Assembly: GCA_903813345.2 (NCBI GenBank) | Contig: CAIIXF020000006.1 | Span: forward strand, 23,751,936-23,815,935 | Direction of reading: 5' to 3' | Source of the DNA: Owenia fusiformis | Taxonomy: Eukaryota > Annelida > Polychaeta > Sabellida > Oweniidae | Length of the DNA stretch: 64,000 nt | Shown here: positions 36,301 through 47,412 of the stretch, one piece after another | Layout: each line of letters begins with the position of its first letter | How positions within the stretch are numbered: the first letter of the stretch is position 1 | Program-made: the position numbers and the translations under genes | The notes under the pieces: model-generated | What the model was told of the DNA's origin: nothing | The model's database searches: none | Seen by the model: the letters and a program-made list of their open reading frames with translations, nothing else

Positions 36301-38709
36301 AGGTGGAAACAAATTTCGAGCCTATAAAACACGTTGACCAGACCAAGTCATTCAAACATAAAATATCGAGTATACAGCCAACCGGTCGAGTCAGACATTG
36401 AATATTTTGCTGTCTCGGGAAATTGCTCGTGTTAAAATACTGTGCTAATGGCATCTACTTACATGGTGCACCGATTCCATCGAAGGTAGCAGTGACTATA
36501 TCTGAATGTGCATCAACTACCGGACACCCTGTAGTGTCGTATGACACATTGACCGGTACTTGGTATGTTAAGCCTGGAAAGAAATTCAGCCATCAAACAA
36601 GAGTTAGGATGAAACTTTTTATAAATCCAAACCACATTTTTAGGTAAATCCCATAAAATATTTTATAGTCTATTAGATTTGACCGCAACCCCCCCCCCCC
36701 CACCTAATATGTGAAACAATGGTTTAAATACTGCCCCGGGTGGTTCTGACACTTTTGGTCGACATCATTGAAAGCCCTTCTTCCCGACTGGATTATTACA
36801 TTACCTTCAGCAAGAGGTTTTTCTGTCGTTTGTCCATTCCCATTTCCATTCCCAATGTAGTCTTCTAAAAAATACAAGAAACGGTCATCTATTACAAACT
36901 ATTGGCGTTAGATGCATGGATATCGAATTAACTCACAAATAGAAAAGACTAATATGACGAAGAAAAAGTTGTATTACGATGAGTTCTTAAAAATACTGTA
37001 AATCTTGGATTCAGAGAAGCCAAATTTCCCCCTTTGACTTTTATGCGAAACGTTTGCATTCCAGACTGTGCATTCTGCACAAGATAGTTACATAATACAT
37101 ATGGATCAGCGTATACATTGTTCATAGCTAAAGTAACAATAATGACAAATATCATATCATGTACGTATTGTAAATGAGGCTTACCAGCAATCTTAGTCTC
37201 CGCTGTGCCAACTACCACAACTGTAAAATGAATAATATATTTTTAAAAAATCATAAAATTTTAGCAGTCCTATTTCTCTTATCTTCTAATTGAAATCAGT
37301 GTTGATGACATTGCAGTTATATAACAGAAATAATCGTCGCCGTCAAATATTAATGCTGTTGGGATTGTTAATGGACTTACAGTAGATGCAGAGAGCGATG
37401 GCGATGATGGCTAGAGCAGTGAGGACAATGGCTGCCCCGATACAACAACGTCTGTTCTTACTAATAGAAGGACCCGACTTGTCTTCAGCAGGCTTTGTAA
37501 CAAACACCTGCGGTTGGGACTGCATTGATTTCTTCTCGTCATTAACATAACTATGGTTGTCCTGAGATCCAGCGTACGTGATATTGTCAAAGTATGACCC
37601 CGATTTTCCACTTACACTTCCCTGGATGTAGAAGTAAAATATCAAATGATTTCTGTAAACTCAAAATGATTTTCTACATTGCACGAGGTATGTGTTTCCT
37701 CATCGAATTTTAATTTACCTTACTATAAAATCAATGTCAACTTAACGTTAAAAAGGTAAATTCAGAAGGGAGCTGAAATTAAACACCATCAATATACCTC
37801 AATATATTTCTGTAAATATATTCGAAAAACATTTAAAAGTGCACTTTATTCACTTCTTTCAAACGGTCATATTGACAAAAAATAGTATCCAAGTCTATTG
37901 ATGGTGTAGGTTATTTCAGGTTACTTTTTATGATCAGCTAGGCACTGAATCCCTTTCATAGAATTACACTGAAACCAAATTCAAGGTCTCAAAAGTTTAC
38001 ATAAATATTCTTTTTTAAACTTTATTCTAAAAGTTTCATTAACATCCAATTCCATATTTTCATGCTATTTTCACATTTTCTTCTTGATAGTTTCAAATAA
38101 AACAACAGTATTTGTATATTAGCGCAAAATGAAGGACCTCGGGTGTAAAAACAGTAATTGGTACCCATACACTCCGATTTAGATGTAGATAAAAATATAT
38201 CTAATCTAATTCACGTTATAAATCTAATAATGTACCATTATAAACCATGTTTTGAAACTTTCACTTTACATAGAGAGACGCCTTCATTCCTTTCCATAAG
38301 TTTGGCAACTTACTTACCAAATTCTTACTTCACTTACCAAATTCTGTCCATGTACAAAGCGATTTTCTAAAAAATCATCAAATTTGTCATGAATGCGAAC
38401 TATTTTGATTAGGAATGGGTTTGATAAAATCCGATAAAAATGTCAAATTGCCAAACTTATAGAGGGTAGAGTATCATTTCACTTGCGAATTTTTCCCTCT
38501 TCTTTGACCTGTATATACATCAATGCAATGGCGAGTAAATAGTTTATGAAATAAGATGAACTGACCGCCGTTGAACTAGTTTGCTCTGATCCATTTACTG
38601 ATACTCTATATGCCTCGTATTTTCTGAAATAGTTATTGTCCTCGAATTCCTTAGAGTATATTCTCGGAGTCTCTCTCCGCTTTGACATCTTAAAGGATTT
38701 ATCGTTCAC
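21968..38709 (-). CDS. Gene A: membrane-tethered multidomain matrix protein with split pseudo-lipase
   Basis: Twenty-nine exons whose phases all agree, 5,268 nt, about 1,755 residues. Exons 5'->3': 38,566-38,709; 37,381-37,621; 37,185-37,220; 36,805-36,864; 36,463-36,573; 36,044-36,180; 35,669-35,804; 35,457-35,510; 34,911-35,033; 34,485-34,627; 31,876-32,057; 31,199-31,453; 30,537-30,639; 30,174-30,381; 29,392-29,619; 28,845-28,982; 28,375-28,591; 27,776-28,156; 27,246-27,587; 26,417-26,643; 25,740-25,905; 25,509-25,576; 24,826-24,938; 24,498-24,625; 23,948-24,310; 23,067-23,542; 22,641-22,832; 22,136-22,414; 21,968-21,984 (stop TAA). Order: cytosolic tail, TM (about 107-128), two unknown domains with polybasic loops, lipase N part (about 470-700), insert (about 700-1,233), lipase C part (about 1,234-1,313), four more unknown domains. 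It is paralogous to the divergent gene at 46.5 kb. Predicted extracellular structural role is inference. The small first exons and the last exon are least certain. Confidence 0.85.
23663..23902. mobile_element. Perfect-ended foldback MITE in a gene A intron
   Basis: 'tcactggtactcac' at the left is exactly inverted as 'gtgagtaccagtga' at the right. 'gttacgctgacg' arms and about 80 bp of further inverted sequence ('cggtaagatatttt' and its inverse) leave a short loop near 23,775. The element is almost wholly palindromic, with no coding capacity. It lies between the exons at 23,948 and 23,542. Confidence 0.85.
24498..24938 (-). other. Gene A: lipase C-terminal part with catalytic His motif
   Basis: Exons 24,826-24,938 and 24,498-24,625. 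LLCSHQRAMKYFVESI aligns to the family motif C-x-H-x-R-(A/S) that holds the catalytic His and the second lid cysteine. It is followed by several Cys (YDCSVKGSQC, GKCDSWCRKGY) where lipases carry disulfides. So Asp and His positions survive while Ser does not. No C-terminal PLAT domain follows; the next exon starts another unknown Cys domain. Confidence 0.72.
25125..25352. mobile_element. Short TIR element, 'cctccataagttt' family
   Basis: 'cccctcccctccataagtttg' near 25,132 is inverted as 'ccaaaacttatagggagg' near 25,317. The same terminus recurs near 903, 14,830, 18,715 and 38,290/38,455, so this is a dispersed MITE family. It lies in a gene A intron. Confidence 0.55.
25509..28982 (-). other. 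Gene A: insert between the lipase halves (Lys-Ser tract, TSP1, three unknown domains)
   Basis: Seven exons, about 513 residues. 28,845-28,982 encodes an alternating (Lys-Ser)n tract. 28,375-28,591 encodes a TSP1-type half module (CEWSGWSACSESCDTGF...R...C) followed by a second (Lys-Ser)n tract of about 20 dipeptides. 27,776-28,156, 27,246-27,587 and 26,417-26,643 plus 25,740-25,905 encode one copy each of the unknown Cys domain (landmarks: FGDCSTIG / CDDC; YMASCP / CDGDC; TTCNQAL / LCG). 25,509-25,576 adds SCGYGRH...KPCNEVSC, like the end of a TSP1 module. All sit between the lipase lid cysteines. Tract length may be polymorphic because codons alternate AAR/AGTC-type units. Confidence 0.8.
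28634..28725 (+). repeat. SINE-like fragment (tRNA-type B box)
   Basis: 'gggttcgatattcactggggtggactgac' followed by 'tttcgttcagtgtgttttcattaacc' matches the copies at 45.63 and 45.85 kb. It is intronic in gene A, just after the TSP1 acceptor region. Confidence 0.55.
29700..30054. repeat. Short intronic repeats: hairpin and 67-bp tandem pair
   Basis: At 29,696-29,748 three copies of 'ggattaagccaggctt' in alternating orientation form a hairpin. At 29,916-30,054 a 67-bp unit beginning 'cacacc(t)tcctgtccctcg' occurs twice with few differences. Confidence 0.7.
30780..31010 (+). pseudogene. Possible LINE tail fragment, antisense in gene A intron
   Basis: The frame has Phe/Lys-rich sequence (FNFEHVFENKSTFGIKN ... 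IKLKMQRKYIEY) that resembles the extreme C-terminus of some invertebrate non-LTR retrotransposon proteins. No catalytic motif is present. Weak call. Confidence 0.3.
31876..36573 (-). other. Gene A: two N-terminal copies of the unknown Cys domain with furin-like loops
   Basis: Copy 1 is exons 36,463-36,573, 36,044-36,180 and 35,669-35,804. Copy 2 is 34,911-35,033, 34,485-34,627 and the first part of 31,876-32,057. They share intron positions and phases and are separated by a short linker exon (35,457-35,510). Each reads: beta-type strand (YQVPVNVSY / DVSYEVEQ), CP, helix, CTGDCSL, a C about 8 residues on, then a polybasic loop (TRRKR / TKRRKR), a strand (VLTITFMI / IFILTIRW) and a helix. RRKR fits the furin consensus R-x-K/R-R in both copies at the same place. 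Cleavage there would free the ectodomain from the anchor unless disulfides hold it. Confidence 0.75.
33061..33175. mobile_element. Hairpin element in gene A intron
   Basis: The arm 33,061-33,100 (starting 'cagttatgtccctatcattg') is inverted at about 33,136-33,175 with few mismatches, leaving a GC-richer loop. It sits in the largest gene A intron (32,058-34,484), whose remaining sequence shows no other exon; phase 0 joins directly across it. Confidence 0.7.
37185..38709 (-). other. Gene A N-terminus: cytosolic tail and signal-anchor
   Basis: Exons 1-3. About 106 polar residues rich in Ser, Tyr and charged residues (ATG at 38,707-38,709; a second Met follows at residue 8). Then comes SKNRRCC and a 22-residue hydrophobic stretch (IGAAIVLTALAIIAIALCIY). 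There is no signal peptide, and the basic cluster lies N-terminal to the anchor, so by the positive-inside rule this is type II with the large C-terminal part outside. The tail has several Tyr (IYSKEF, ITYAG, HSYVND) that could be sorting or phosphorylation sites. A 36-nt exon and a Gly/Asn-rich 60-nt linker exon (36,805-36,864) lead into the ectodomain. Confidence 0.75.
38285..38475. mobile_element. Short TIR element near the gene A start
   Basis: 'cataagtttggcaactt' near 38,297 is inverted as 'ttgccaaacttatag' near 38,449, the same family as at 25.1 kb. It lies in intron 1 of gene A. Confidence 0.5.
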
Positions 38710-39365
38710 TAGTCATTAATGTTTGATACATGTATTTGTATTATTTACGAACTGTAGGAAGAGCACATGAAAGTTCGTCATATGCTCACAAATCGTTGTT
38801 GTTAGATGATAGTAGTTTGAGTTATAAACACGTCTAATAACGTAAACAATTTTAATATTGTGTCCACGTACGTAAATGTATAGGACAAAATGCTTATTTA
38901 GTTTGCTTCAAAAGAAATGAATGCGCACAGTCTGAATGAATGGGCACTCGGTATCAACGTCCTATTTGTAACGCCCGATATTGTAAAGAGATATTATTCA
39001 AATGTCTATTAATGCTTCAAACTTATGAGCGAATATTTTGGATGAAATATGTTTTGCGTAGTTTATAGAATTAATTGGAAGATTTTACAAACATGTCAGT
39101 GTGATTTATCTCATAAATTGATGTCATAAAATGCAATATACTTTAATGTGTTCCTTGAGGCGGTCTTGTGAGACGCACAATTAAAATAATCAGGTGTCAG
39201 TTAAGTTTCGAGGAAGTAATGAACTATAAAGGTTTTGATCCAAAGAATTATGTTATTTATCAATAGAATCACAAACACAATGCGTCTATTTTGTGATGAA
39301 ATCTGAGGTACACTAATACCTTTCACATTGATTTAGGTCTCTTATGAGTTCAAAATTTTGCAAAA

Positions 39366-40040
39366 TTAAGGGTAGGGGTAACACGGTAACTGGTCAACTC
39401 GTACCCAAGACAAGTCGTACCCAAGACAACTCGTACCCAAGTATATATTTTGTTTTGAATCAAGCATATCATTGGACTGGGAATGTGAATAGATATACGA
39501 TCGTACATATTATAATTGTAACATACTGTTCAGAATAGTTTAAAGTTTGAAGAAGACTTTTCGGAAGAAATTGATTTAATTTTGTGACATTTTGAGCTGA
39601 GTGTCAATTTATATTGACTATTATTTTATATTGATCACAGATTCAGGATTTTCGAGTGAAGAGACATATGTTTATAATCATTTTTCAAAATATTGTATGT
39701 TTATGAGTGTTTGGAATAAGTGTCAGATCTAATGTTGTAATTGTATTTATTTATATAAATGTTTGACAAAAAAATGTTGAGAACAAGCGCTTCAAGCACT
39801 TCTTTTATTTAATAAAAAATGCTTTACTAATCTATTGAGAAAAAATGTCGTCTAAATTCAAAAAATTTTTGAGGCTTATTTGATTCACATTATAATATGA
39901 AAGCATTAAAAACTCAATTTTTCCCCTAATATGCACCCATAATATACTGAAAATAAGCTTGGGTACGAGTTGTCTTGGGTACCAGTCGTCTTGGGTACCA
40001 GTTGTATTGGGTACGAGTTGACTAGGAAGCGGTAACACAC
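39366..40040. mobile_element. TIR element with iterated 15-bp end repeats
   Basis: The left end has 'actcgtacccaagac'-type units repeated three times (39,390-39,440), preceded by 'aacacggtaac'. The right end (39,958-40,035) carries four inverted units and then 'gcggtaacac'. No coding frame is present. Iterated subterminal repeats are typical of foldback elements. Confidence 0.7.
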
Positions 40041-42590
40041 TACACTTGAAATAATGCTTCGATTTTTCAGATTATTCGGCAAAAACATTTGCTTCAATAG
40101 GATAAAGACTGTAATATGGAAAACGGGGGGAAACCTCCTTTAAATAGTTGCATATACAGTACAGCTACACTACAATAAACACATCCTACTTGTCGATGAG
40201 ACTATGGCAACTTGAGTAACAAAAAATCAAGAAAAATATTCAAGATAACAAGAATTAAGGCCAACTCAAACATCAAAAACTTTGTGAGAAATAGTAATCA
40301 TACAAAGTTGGGGACTTATTAATTCGTCTCAAATGATGTGGGACATATAAAATCCAGTCTCAAGTCCATACTAGGATCAAAGAGGCCTCCTCGCTTTGCA
40401 AGACCACCATTTTAGTCGAAAAAACACAAATGCAAAAATTATCAAGATTATGCTTCGTCATCCGATCTAACTGGGGAAAAAAGTTAACCTTGAGAGCAAT
40501 TTTTTCACTAAGAATAAAATGTTTTGCAAATCTGCAAATATAAAAAGTACAAGTAATCTACAGCAAACTTAAGAGGCGAGTGCAAGTTGCGTGTACTTTA
40601 AATTAAACCTCTGTATTTGTAAGGACAACATGCCAATAGTTGTGTAATTGGATTTAATACTGAACTTTTTTAATAGTTGAATAGATGGGACTCAAAAACT
40701 AACAACCCAGAACACCTGATATAAACGGTTCCTTTGAGCAAACACAGTCTAACACCCTGCTTTGGGCTATACAGAAATCTTAAGAAGATTGATCGGGTGT
40801 CTATACAAAATCGCGTATCAAATTGAAATAGTTTCAAAATATTTTAAGTTGACAAGAGAATACAATACTTAGGTTGCCGTTGTTTTTTTCATTAGATCTT
40901 AATTTACCACAGTGGAGTTCTTACATTATAAATGAATGGTTGTTAAGTGCCCCTGTATAATTCTCCATCAAAGATGTAAATGTACGCTACTCTCATGGGT
41001 ATCCTCGAAACGCATGGTGACAAACATCCACTCTATACCTTTACTAGAGGTAAAATTAGACGATGTCTGGAACCTTTATCCGGAGAATGTCAAGCTGAGT
41101 CAATCCGAGGACAAAACGTCAAGGCCAATTTTTGTGAAATACTATTTTAGTCACGCTACGGGTTTTTACAATTATATTTTCATTATGACATTTGTAAATG
41201 AAACTGAAATCTCAGAAAACATGCAGTTCAGAAGGTGACAATGTGGCATGGTTACAATATAAATGCCAAAAGGAAAACGTAGGGTCTCTCAGAGAAAAAT
41301 TAATTAAGAAATCAATATCATTTCAATTTCAATTTAATCGAAATATTTTGATTCTGAAATATGTTTGCTACCACAATGTTTCATTGTGTGTAAAATTAAT
41401 AATTTCTGTTCATAAACGTTTGGTAATTGAAACCTTGAAGATTGCATAAAAATCCTCATCATGCGGATATCCCTTTAGGCATTTTAACTCATTTGGATGT
41501 TATAAATAAGCAAAAAGAAACGGAATGGTTTATTTAATGTACCTGACAATTGTATTGATGATATAGAAGGCAATATACATAGAATTAGCAAGTTTGTGTT
41601 AATAATGGTCTAATTCTTAATTGTAGTGGTTTTCTATTTGAAGAAACCTCGAACATCAACATTAATAAAGCATAAAGTCAAACAACTCCAAAGGCGGTCC
41701 ACAGAGTTCACGATGTGGTCAATACATGTATAAGCGTAACATTATTTTTCAATGAATAAAAAAAAGAATAAAAAAAAATTTAAAAAAAACTACAACAAAC
41801 AATAAATCCCAACATAATAATTCAAAACATGCAGTCAACGTACCTTATCCGAAACATCCATTCGGTATGCCATATACCGGTGGTCTGAACTAACAGACAT
41901 CCTTTATCTTATAGTGTTCCCTTATCTTATTTTACAATTTATCTTTTTCTTAGATGATACTAGAAGGATCTAATAAACGACCCTCTGGTTGGCAATCCGG
42001 GGAGAGAATGTGGAAACGATATATGGCAAGTGACGTAAAAGAAAGAGGTATTGTATTGTGTACTATAAAATATGTTGGTGTAAGTTCGGCGAACTTATTT
42101 GTGTTTTTGAATCCATTTGTCAATAGTATCTATTGATTCAATTCACCTTTCTTAGCTTTTGAAAATGTTTTCTTTAGTGGTTTTAAAAAACGCACGATTG
42201 CTTAAATTGAAATGTTTACCTGTTAGGTATATTGGCAATGAAAAGTTCAATGTTTGCAGCGTGTCGCTATGAGATCTTTTTCGACTTCAATAGGGTTCAT
42301 CGAGGTCTACGGAACGCCCTTGTTAACTTTTCGTCCTTAGAATAAACAAACACAAAAAAACTTTTTATCAAACCTTGGTAGTTTTAGTATTCTGCATCTC
42401 TAAGGAAAACATAAAAACAATAAATGGCACGTAAACGTTCAGATCACATGACACAGTTAAAAGACATACAACTTACAATCCACCGCTCGCAAGGATATAG
42501 ACAGAGAGAGAGCTACCACCGTAAAGCTACCTGTTTTAGAAAATTATTCTGCTCTACATAGTCTCAAAAATCACTCCGCCATCTATAAAA

Positions 42591-43939
42591 ATTCTGTTTC
42601 TAACCAAACTTGTAAATGTTTCCTGATAGATTAGTACTTACCCTATCGAGAATAAACCTTGATTCATTTATCAAACACTAGATGGCGCTGCGACGGGACA
42701 GAAAAGGAGAAAGAGCTTTTTATACAGAAAACCAAATAACCAACGGTAACCGCTAGTATCCCTACTCCGGACTATATTCTAATAGTGACACGGTTGAATG
42801 ATTTTGTGCCAGAAATCTTGTTTTTCTTAAACATAAGAGTGTTTCAAGACTTTTTGTCCAATTTAAGCCCAATCGCACCAATAGAAGAGCTTTTATAGCT
42901 GCTTTGTTAACCCCGGGGTCATTTATTTTAGGGCCATGCAGTTTTATACCTAACTGACCATTTTTGCAATAGAAATACTGCTACTCGCTATGGCTTAACA
43001 AAAATTCACAATATTTAGCATGTCAAAACGTTTATTCGCACTTCCATAATGTTTATTGCCAAAATCACTGAACCATGAAACAAAAAAATGGTCAAATCTA
43101 GTCATTTTTGATCAGAGATTACCCCAAATTAGCCATTATTTAGTGATTAATTTTCAGTAAATGAGCTTCTATATTAAATTATCATATCAGTTTTGCATAG
43201 CACTGTTCTTGTTTTAATTACATGCATGTTAGTAACTGTTTTCAGCCATATTTAGTCAGTCTATTGGGTTAAATGTGTCAAATTTGTCATATATTTTCAA
43301 GAAAAATTCAGACACAAAGGAAAAAGCTGTATTACATGCTATGATAATGGCTAAATCCTTAAATTCGGTAATAATTTGATAAAAGCCTGTCAACAACCTC
43401 TTAAAATCAGCACTAACAGCCCTCTTGTGCTATCCTGTAACAAAATACAGGCCAAAAATGGTCAAAACCTGTGATTTTTAGGTAAAAAATGAAAAATGCT
43501 GAATCAGCGAAAATCTAAATTGCTAATTCTTCAGATAATTTGATTTTTCTTAGAGATGCAAGGTACACATTGCTAAGAAAGTGTAATTTTTACAAAAATA
43601 ACGCTATTTCCCACCCTAGTACTGTCACCACCCTGTTGCTAATAGGGTCAAGATTGCAGTAAAAAATCCCATTGACGACCATTATAACGTTTCATTTCAT
43701 AATATATTCATGGGCACAGATCTAGCTCAGCGAAACAGTGCCCAGTGTTCATTCTGTTTCTAACCAAACTTGTAAATGTTTCCTGATAGATTAGTACTTA
43801 CCCTATCGAGAATAAACCTTGATTCATTTATCAAACACTAGATGGCGCTGCGACGGGACAGAAAAGGAGAAAGAGCTTTTTATACAGAAAACCAAATAAC
43901 CAACGGTAACCGATAGTATCCCTACTCCGGACTATATTC
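42591..43939. mobile_element. 189-bp direct repeats flanking about 970 bp (TRIM-like)
   Basis: 42,591-42,779 and 43,751-43,939 are the same length and, by eye, differ at one base ('ccgctag' versus 'ccgatag'). The interior has no open frame of note. The layout suits a terminal-repeat retrotransposon in miniature or a recent segmental duplication. Canonical TG...CA ends were not seen, so LTR identity is unproven. Confidence 0.6.
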
Positions 43940-43959
43940 GGAACAATGTTTTGATGAAT

Positions 43960-44660
43960 TACAGCCATCTTGAAAATATATTTTTGGATTATAGAGCTCT
44001 TTTGTCTCTAGCCCTAGGTATCAGCACCAAATCCGTCCAGTAGTATTTGAGTCATGAAAGATTATGTTTTTCAAAAAATCCGTTAACTGGTATTTGGGTT
44101 ATCAAAAATTACATTATTAACAACAAGTGGCGGCCATATTGATAATAGCGGTCATCTTGAAAAGTTCTTCTTGAGCACAGCTCTGTTATCTCTGGGCAAA
44201 AATCAAATCTATCCACTGGTATTTGAGTTATCAAAGATAAACATTTTAATTCAATTATCATCTTGAATATTTCTTCTCAAGCAGAGCTTCGGTGTCCCTA
44301 GGCATCAGCATATACAATTTGAACCAAATCAGTCCACTGGTATTTGAGTTATCATAGATTACGTTTTTACGAAAAATGGTGGCCATTTTTGGAATTTTGT
44401 CTGAGAGCCCCCTTGTCTCTAGGCATCAGCGTATAAGATTTGAACCAAATTTGTCAACTGGTATTTGAGTTATCAAAAATTACGTTCAGAATAGCGGCCA
44501 TTTTAAAATTTAGCCGCCATCTTGAAAATTCTTTCTCGAGTAGAGCTTTTATGTGCATCAAATCCATTCACTGGTATTTGAGAAATCGCCCGGACATACA
44601 AACGGACGAACGAACGAACGAACGGATGGAGAGACTGACGGACGGACGGCTTTCTCTATA
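43960..44660 (+). repeat. Dispersed repeat ending in (gacg)n
   Basis: Several diverged units with 'actggtatttgagttatcaaa' and 'gcggccat' motifs precede 'gaacgaacgaacg' at about 44,607-44,650. It is the inverse-orientation relative of the repeat at 9.5-10.1 kb. The frame 44,440-44,757 is a shadow. Confidence 0.6.
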
Positions 44661-45598
44661 TCCTCCTCGGAAAAAAATTAATAAATCTTTGGACAGCCTT
44701 ATAAATATGATATTCCGTCAGCTTCATTTCATTGTCGTTTTCCATTGGGTCGAATAAGTTAAAAACAACAGTACCTTGTGAATCAACGTATTTCTATTTC
44801 ATACTTTTGAGAGCTATACTCAAGCTATACAATATGAACATCAATGGTCGTGTCACTACCCTCAAAATGCAATCCAAGTACATTGGTATTGACTTACAAA
44901 TTTATTGACTTAAGAAAAACATAAACATTTCAGCAGACTGAATACCCCGGCCCAAGTCAGCTGCCCAAGTCTAAACCACACACTAAGAAACTCCCTAAAC
45001 ACGAATTCGCAGATAAAACATCCAATACCATCCTGACGACGGCCATGGCCATCTACTACTTAACAAAATGAAATCACGATACGAGATGTTGATGACGAAT
45101 ACATTTACAACGACATCTATAAAAAGGAGATAACCTTCAAACCTCATTGTCAGACAGAACCAAATATACATGACCAATGTCAGATCTGATTATAATGTAC
45201 CGATCATATTTGATGCTGTCGCATTCAGTATGTTCCCGCGTCTCAAGTTTTATTCAGTAAAAGACTATCCTGCACGCAGAGTCTGGTCATACATTACAAG
45301 ATGAAGCTCGCTTTTAAGAAGCGAAGTTGAACGAATGCAAGGGATAGTAAAAGACCCACTGACCGTGTTGTCTGGGCAGTAGGGACGAGAAAAGTCTCAT
45401 CCTCTACAAGTCATTGAGACTTCTTCACAAATGAATCGTATTCCGATCACCCTGGTCTGATCGCCAGGTTTTTAAATCGTACACCAACCACTTTAATATT
45501 TTGCAGTCTTAAATAACATTTACTCGTTTTCCTATTTAAGTAATGCATAATGTCATTATTTTATCAAAATCAGAGCACTTTTACACTTTTTAAATACC

Positions 45599-45985
45599 CT
45601 GCACTCTATTAAACTTATACTGTTTGTGGGTTCGATGCCCACTGAGGTGAATTGACTTCAAGTAGGATTTCATCCGTGTTTTTATTAACCAATACTTTTC
45701 CCTAAGGGGGGATTGCCCGTTGAAAAGTCCACTTGATATTATAAATAGAATGATTGACAACCTGGAAAGACATGTAAATCTAATATGGGGTCCAGAAAAC
45801 AGGATCTATGTTATGCATGGCTGAAATGTTTATGTGGAAGCCTCGGCCGGTAGCTCAGCACTCGCCCGGAAAACGTGGGGTCGAGGTTTCGATTCCCACT
45901 AGGGTGGACTTACTTTTCACATCATTCCTAAGCACAGTATTTCATTCTGTGTTTCCATTTTACTGTTTAGTTTGCACTCTATCAA
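45599..45985 (+). repeat. tRNA-derived SINE-like copies
   Basis: At 45,848-45,905 an A-box-like 'cggtagctcagcac' and a B-box-like 'gaggtttcgattccc' are spaced as in a tRNA head, followed by a tail shared with the fragment at 28.6 kb. A second, headless copy is at about 45,628-45,690 ('gggttcgatgccc'). The motif 'gcactctat(t/c)aaa(c/a)ttatactgt' recurs at 45,601 and 45,975. Confidence 0.6.
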
Positions 45986-46513
45986 AATTATACTGTTACA
46001 CCCATTGCCCATTGACAATCCTCTTAACCTATGAAAGAATCCCACACCAACGCATTTAACGACGTTTCAACGATGTTATAAATTGAGTCGTTGGCCGAAA
46101 GTTTATGAGTTAAACGTACAAGTACTTCGTATGATCAGGGCATGGTGGACACAAAATACAAGATCAAATGAGATTCGTGATCTTGAACATATGGTTTACT
46201 GTCTCAATATGGGCGTCTTTTAATAAACTCTTATTTCATGCACATCAGAGGCGCAAAGTCAAGAGACTCACTCTAAGTTGCCAAGTATTTATTTAGCAGT
46301 AATATATTCGCCTCTTGAAGAAATCATATAGACGTATGACCATTGAATCACAATCACGATCCTAATTACTTTTTATAAACTTGGTTTTATTGTTCTTGGT
46401 TTACTTTTGTTCTCGAGTCGACCTTGTTGGCGTTTCTTTTATACAGCTGGTGTTTTAAAAACGTTTGGGATTTTGGGAACTTTGTCTAGAGCAAGCCACG
46501 ACTGTGTTGTGGA

Positions 46514-47412
46514 ATGGATGTAACGGCGCTGGACAACCCAGCGTATAGTCATCTTTCTCTTGATGATAAAAAGGAATATTTGAAATACAGGTATAGTGAT
46601 TGTAATTTTTTCAATTGACCATGTGAATTAGCTACCAACGATTACTGCAGATATACCCCCTATGATTGGCAAAATACTATTTTTGGACCTAATTTTATGG
46701 GCTTCTATCTTCTGAATTTTCAATCCGGGTCTGATGATATTCATTTTGGCCATCTTTGACTGAAAGGAATTGTGTTTGATTAGGATCTTCTGTGTCATTC
46801 CAGAACCAGCCAACAGAAGAGCCTTGATGATGTTAAATTCGACACAAAATCAGATACCAGTGACCCACCATTCTCTGAGCCAGGGAGCGAAGAGGCTTTC
46901 GCATATTCGTATTCCAAGGACTTGATATCCAGACGACGGACGAAACGAGTACTATGTGTAGTAGTGGTGCTTGCGGTGATCGTCGCTGCGGCGGTTATCG
47001 GAGCTGTGGCTTACGGTATGTAGAGTCGGATATAAAACTCATTTATTTTGTTAGGGATGAAATAAATTTTAAGTTAATATACGTCAATACATAATTTCGT
47101 AATACGTTAAGTAATGCCTCAGTCGCATTTGATCCACGGCCTTCGTACGGCGGCCATAGCTTCCCAAAATCGAGAGAAGTGTTCAGTATAAAATACGGGG
47201 ATAAACAGTGGATTATTTATATCGATTTTGTGGAGCCGTATACGGCTGGCGTAAAGCAAATGTGACTGAGGTTAAAGGTATCTATGGCGATATGGCAAGT
47301 GATTCGAGATTTTAATTTTGCATACATGATTAGTGTTCTTACATTGTAGTTATATATAGCGATGTAGCCTCCAAGAACAGTGGATCGGAGAGTCTGCCGC
47401 AGGTCGCACCAG
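46514..47412 (+). other. Gene B N-terminus: NPAY tail and signal-anchor
   Basis: Exons 1-3. The tail begins MDVTALDNPAYSHLSLDDKK, which contains the NPxY form of endocytic or PTB-binding signal. RRRTKR immediately precedes the hydrophobic VLCVVVVLAVIVAAAVIGAVA, so the ectodomain is predicted outside (type II). For exon 2 I used the acceptor ending at 46,809 (aaccag|C), which keeps phase; an earlier AG would break the frame. Confidence 0.75.

Larger units (their letters stand above)
38710..46513. promoter_or_regulatory. Intergenic region between divergent genes A and B
   Basis: The 7.8 kb separates the two start codons and must hold both promoters, if each gene starts where modelled. No gene is supported inside it: the frames near 40,936-41,449 and 41,954-42,136 lack motifs and splice context. 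About a third is made of the repeats listed separately. No TATA box or shared motif could be assigned with confidence. Confidence 0.4.

Noticed and set aside
40936-41449. Overlapping 100- and 83-codon plus frames
   Set aside because: No motif, no splice context and ordinary AT-rich composition.
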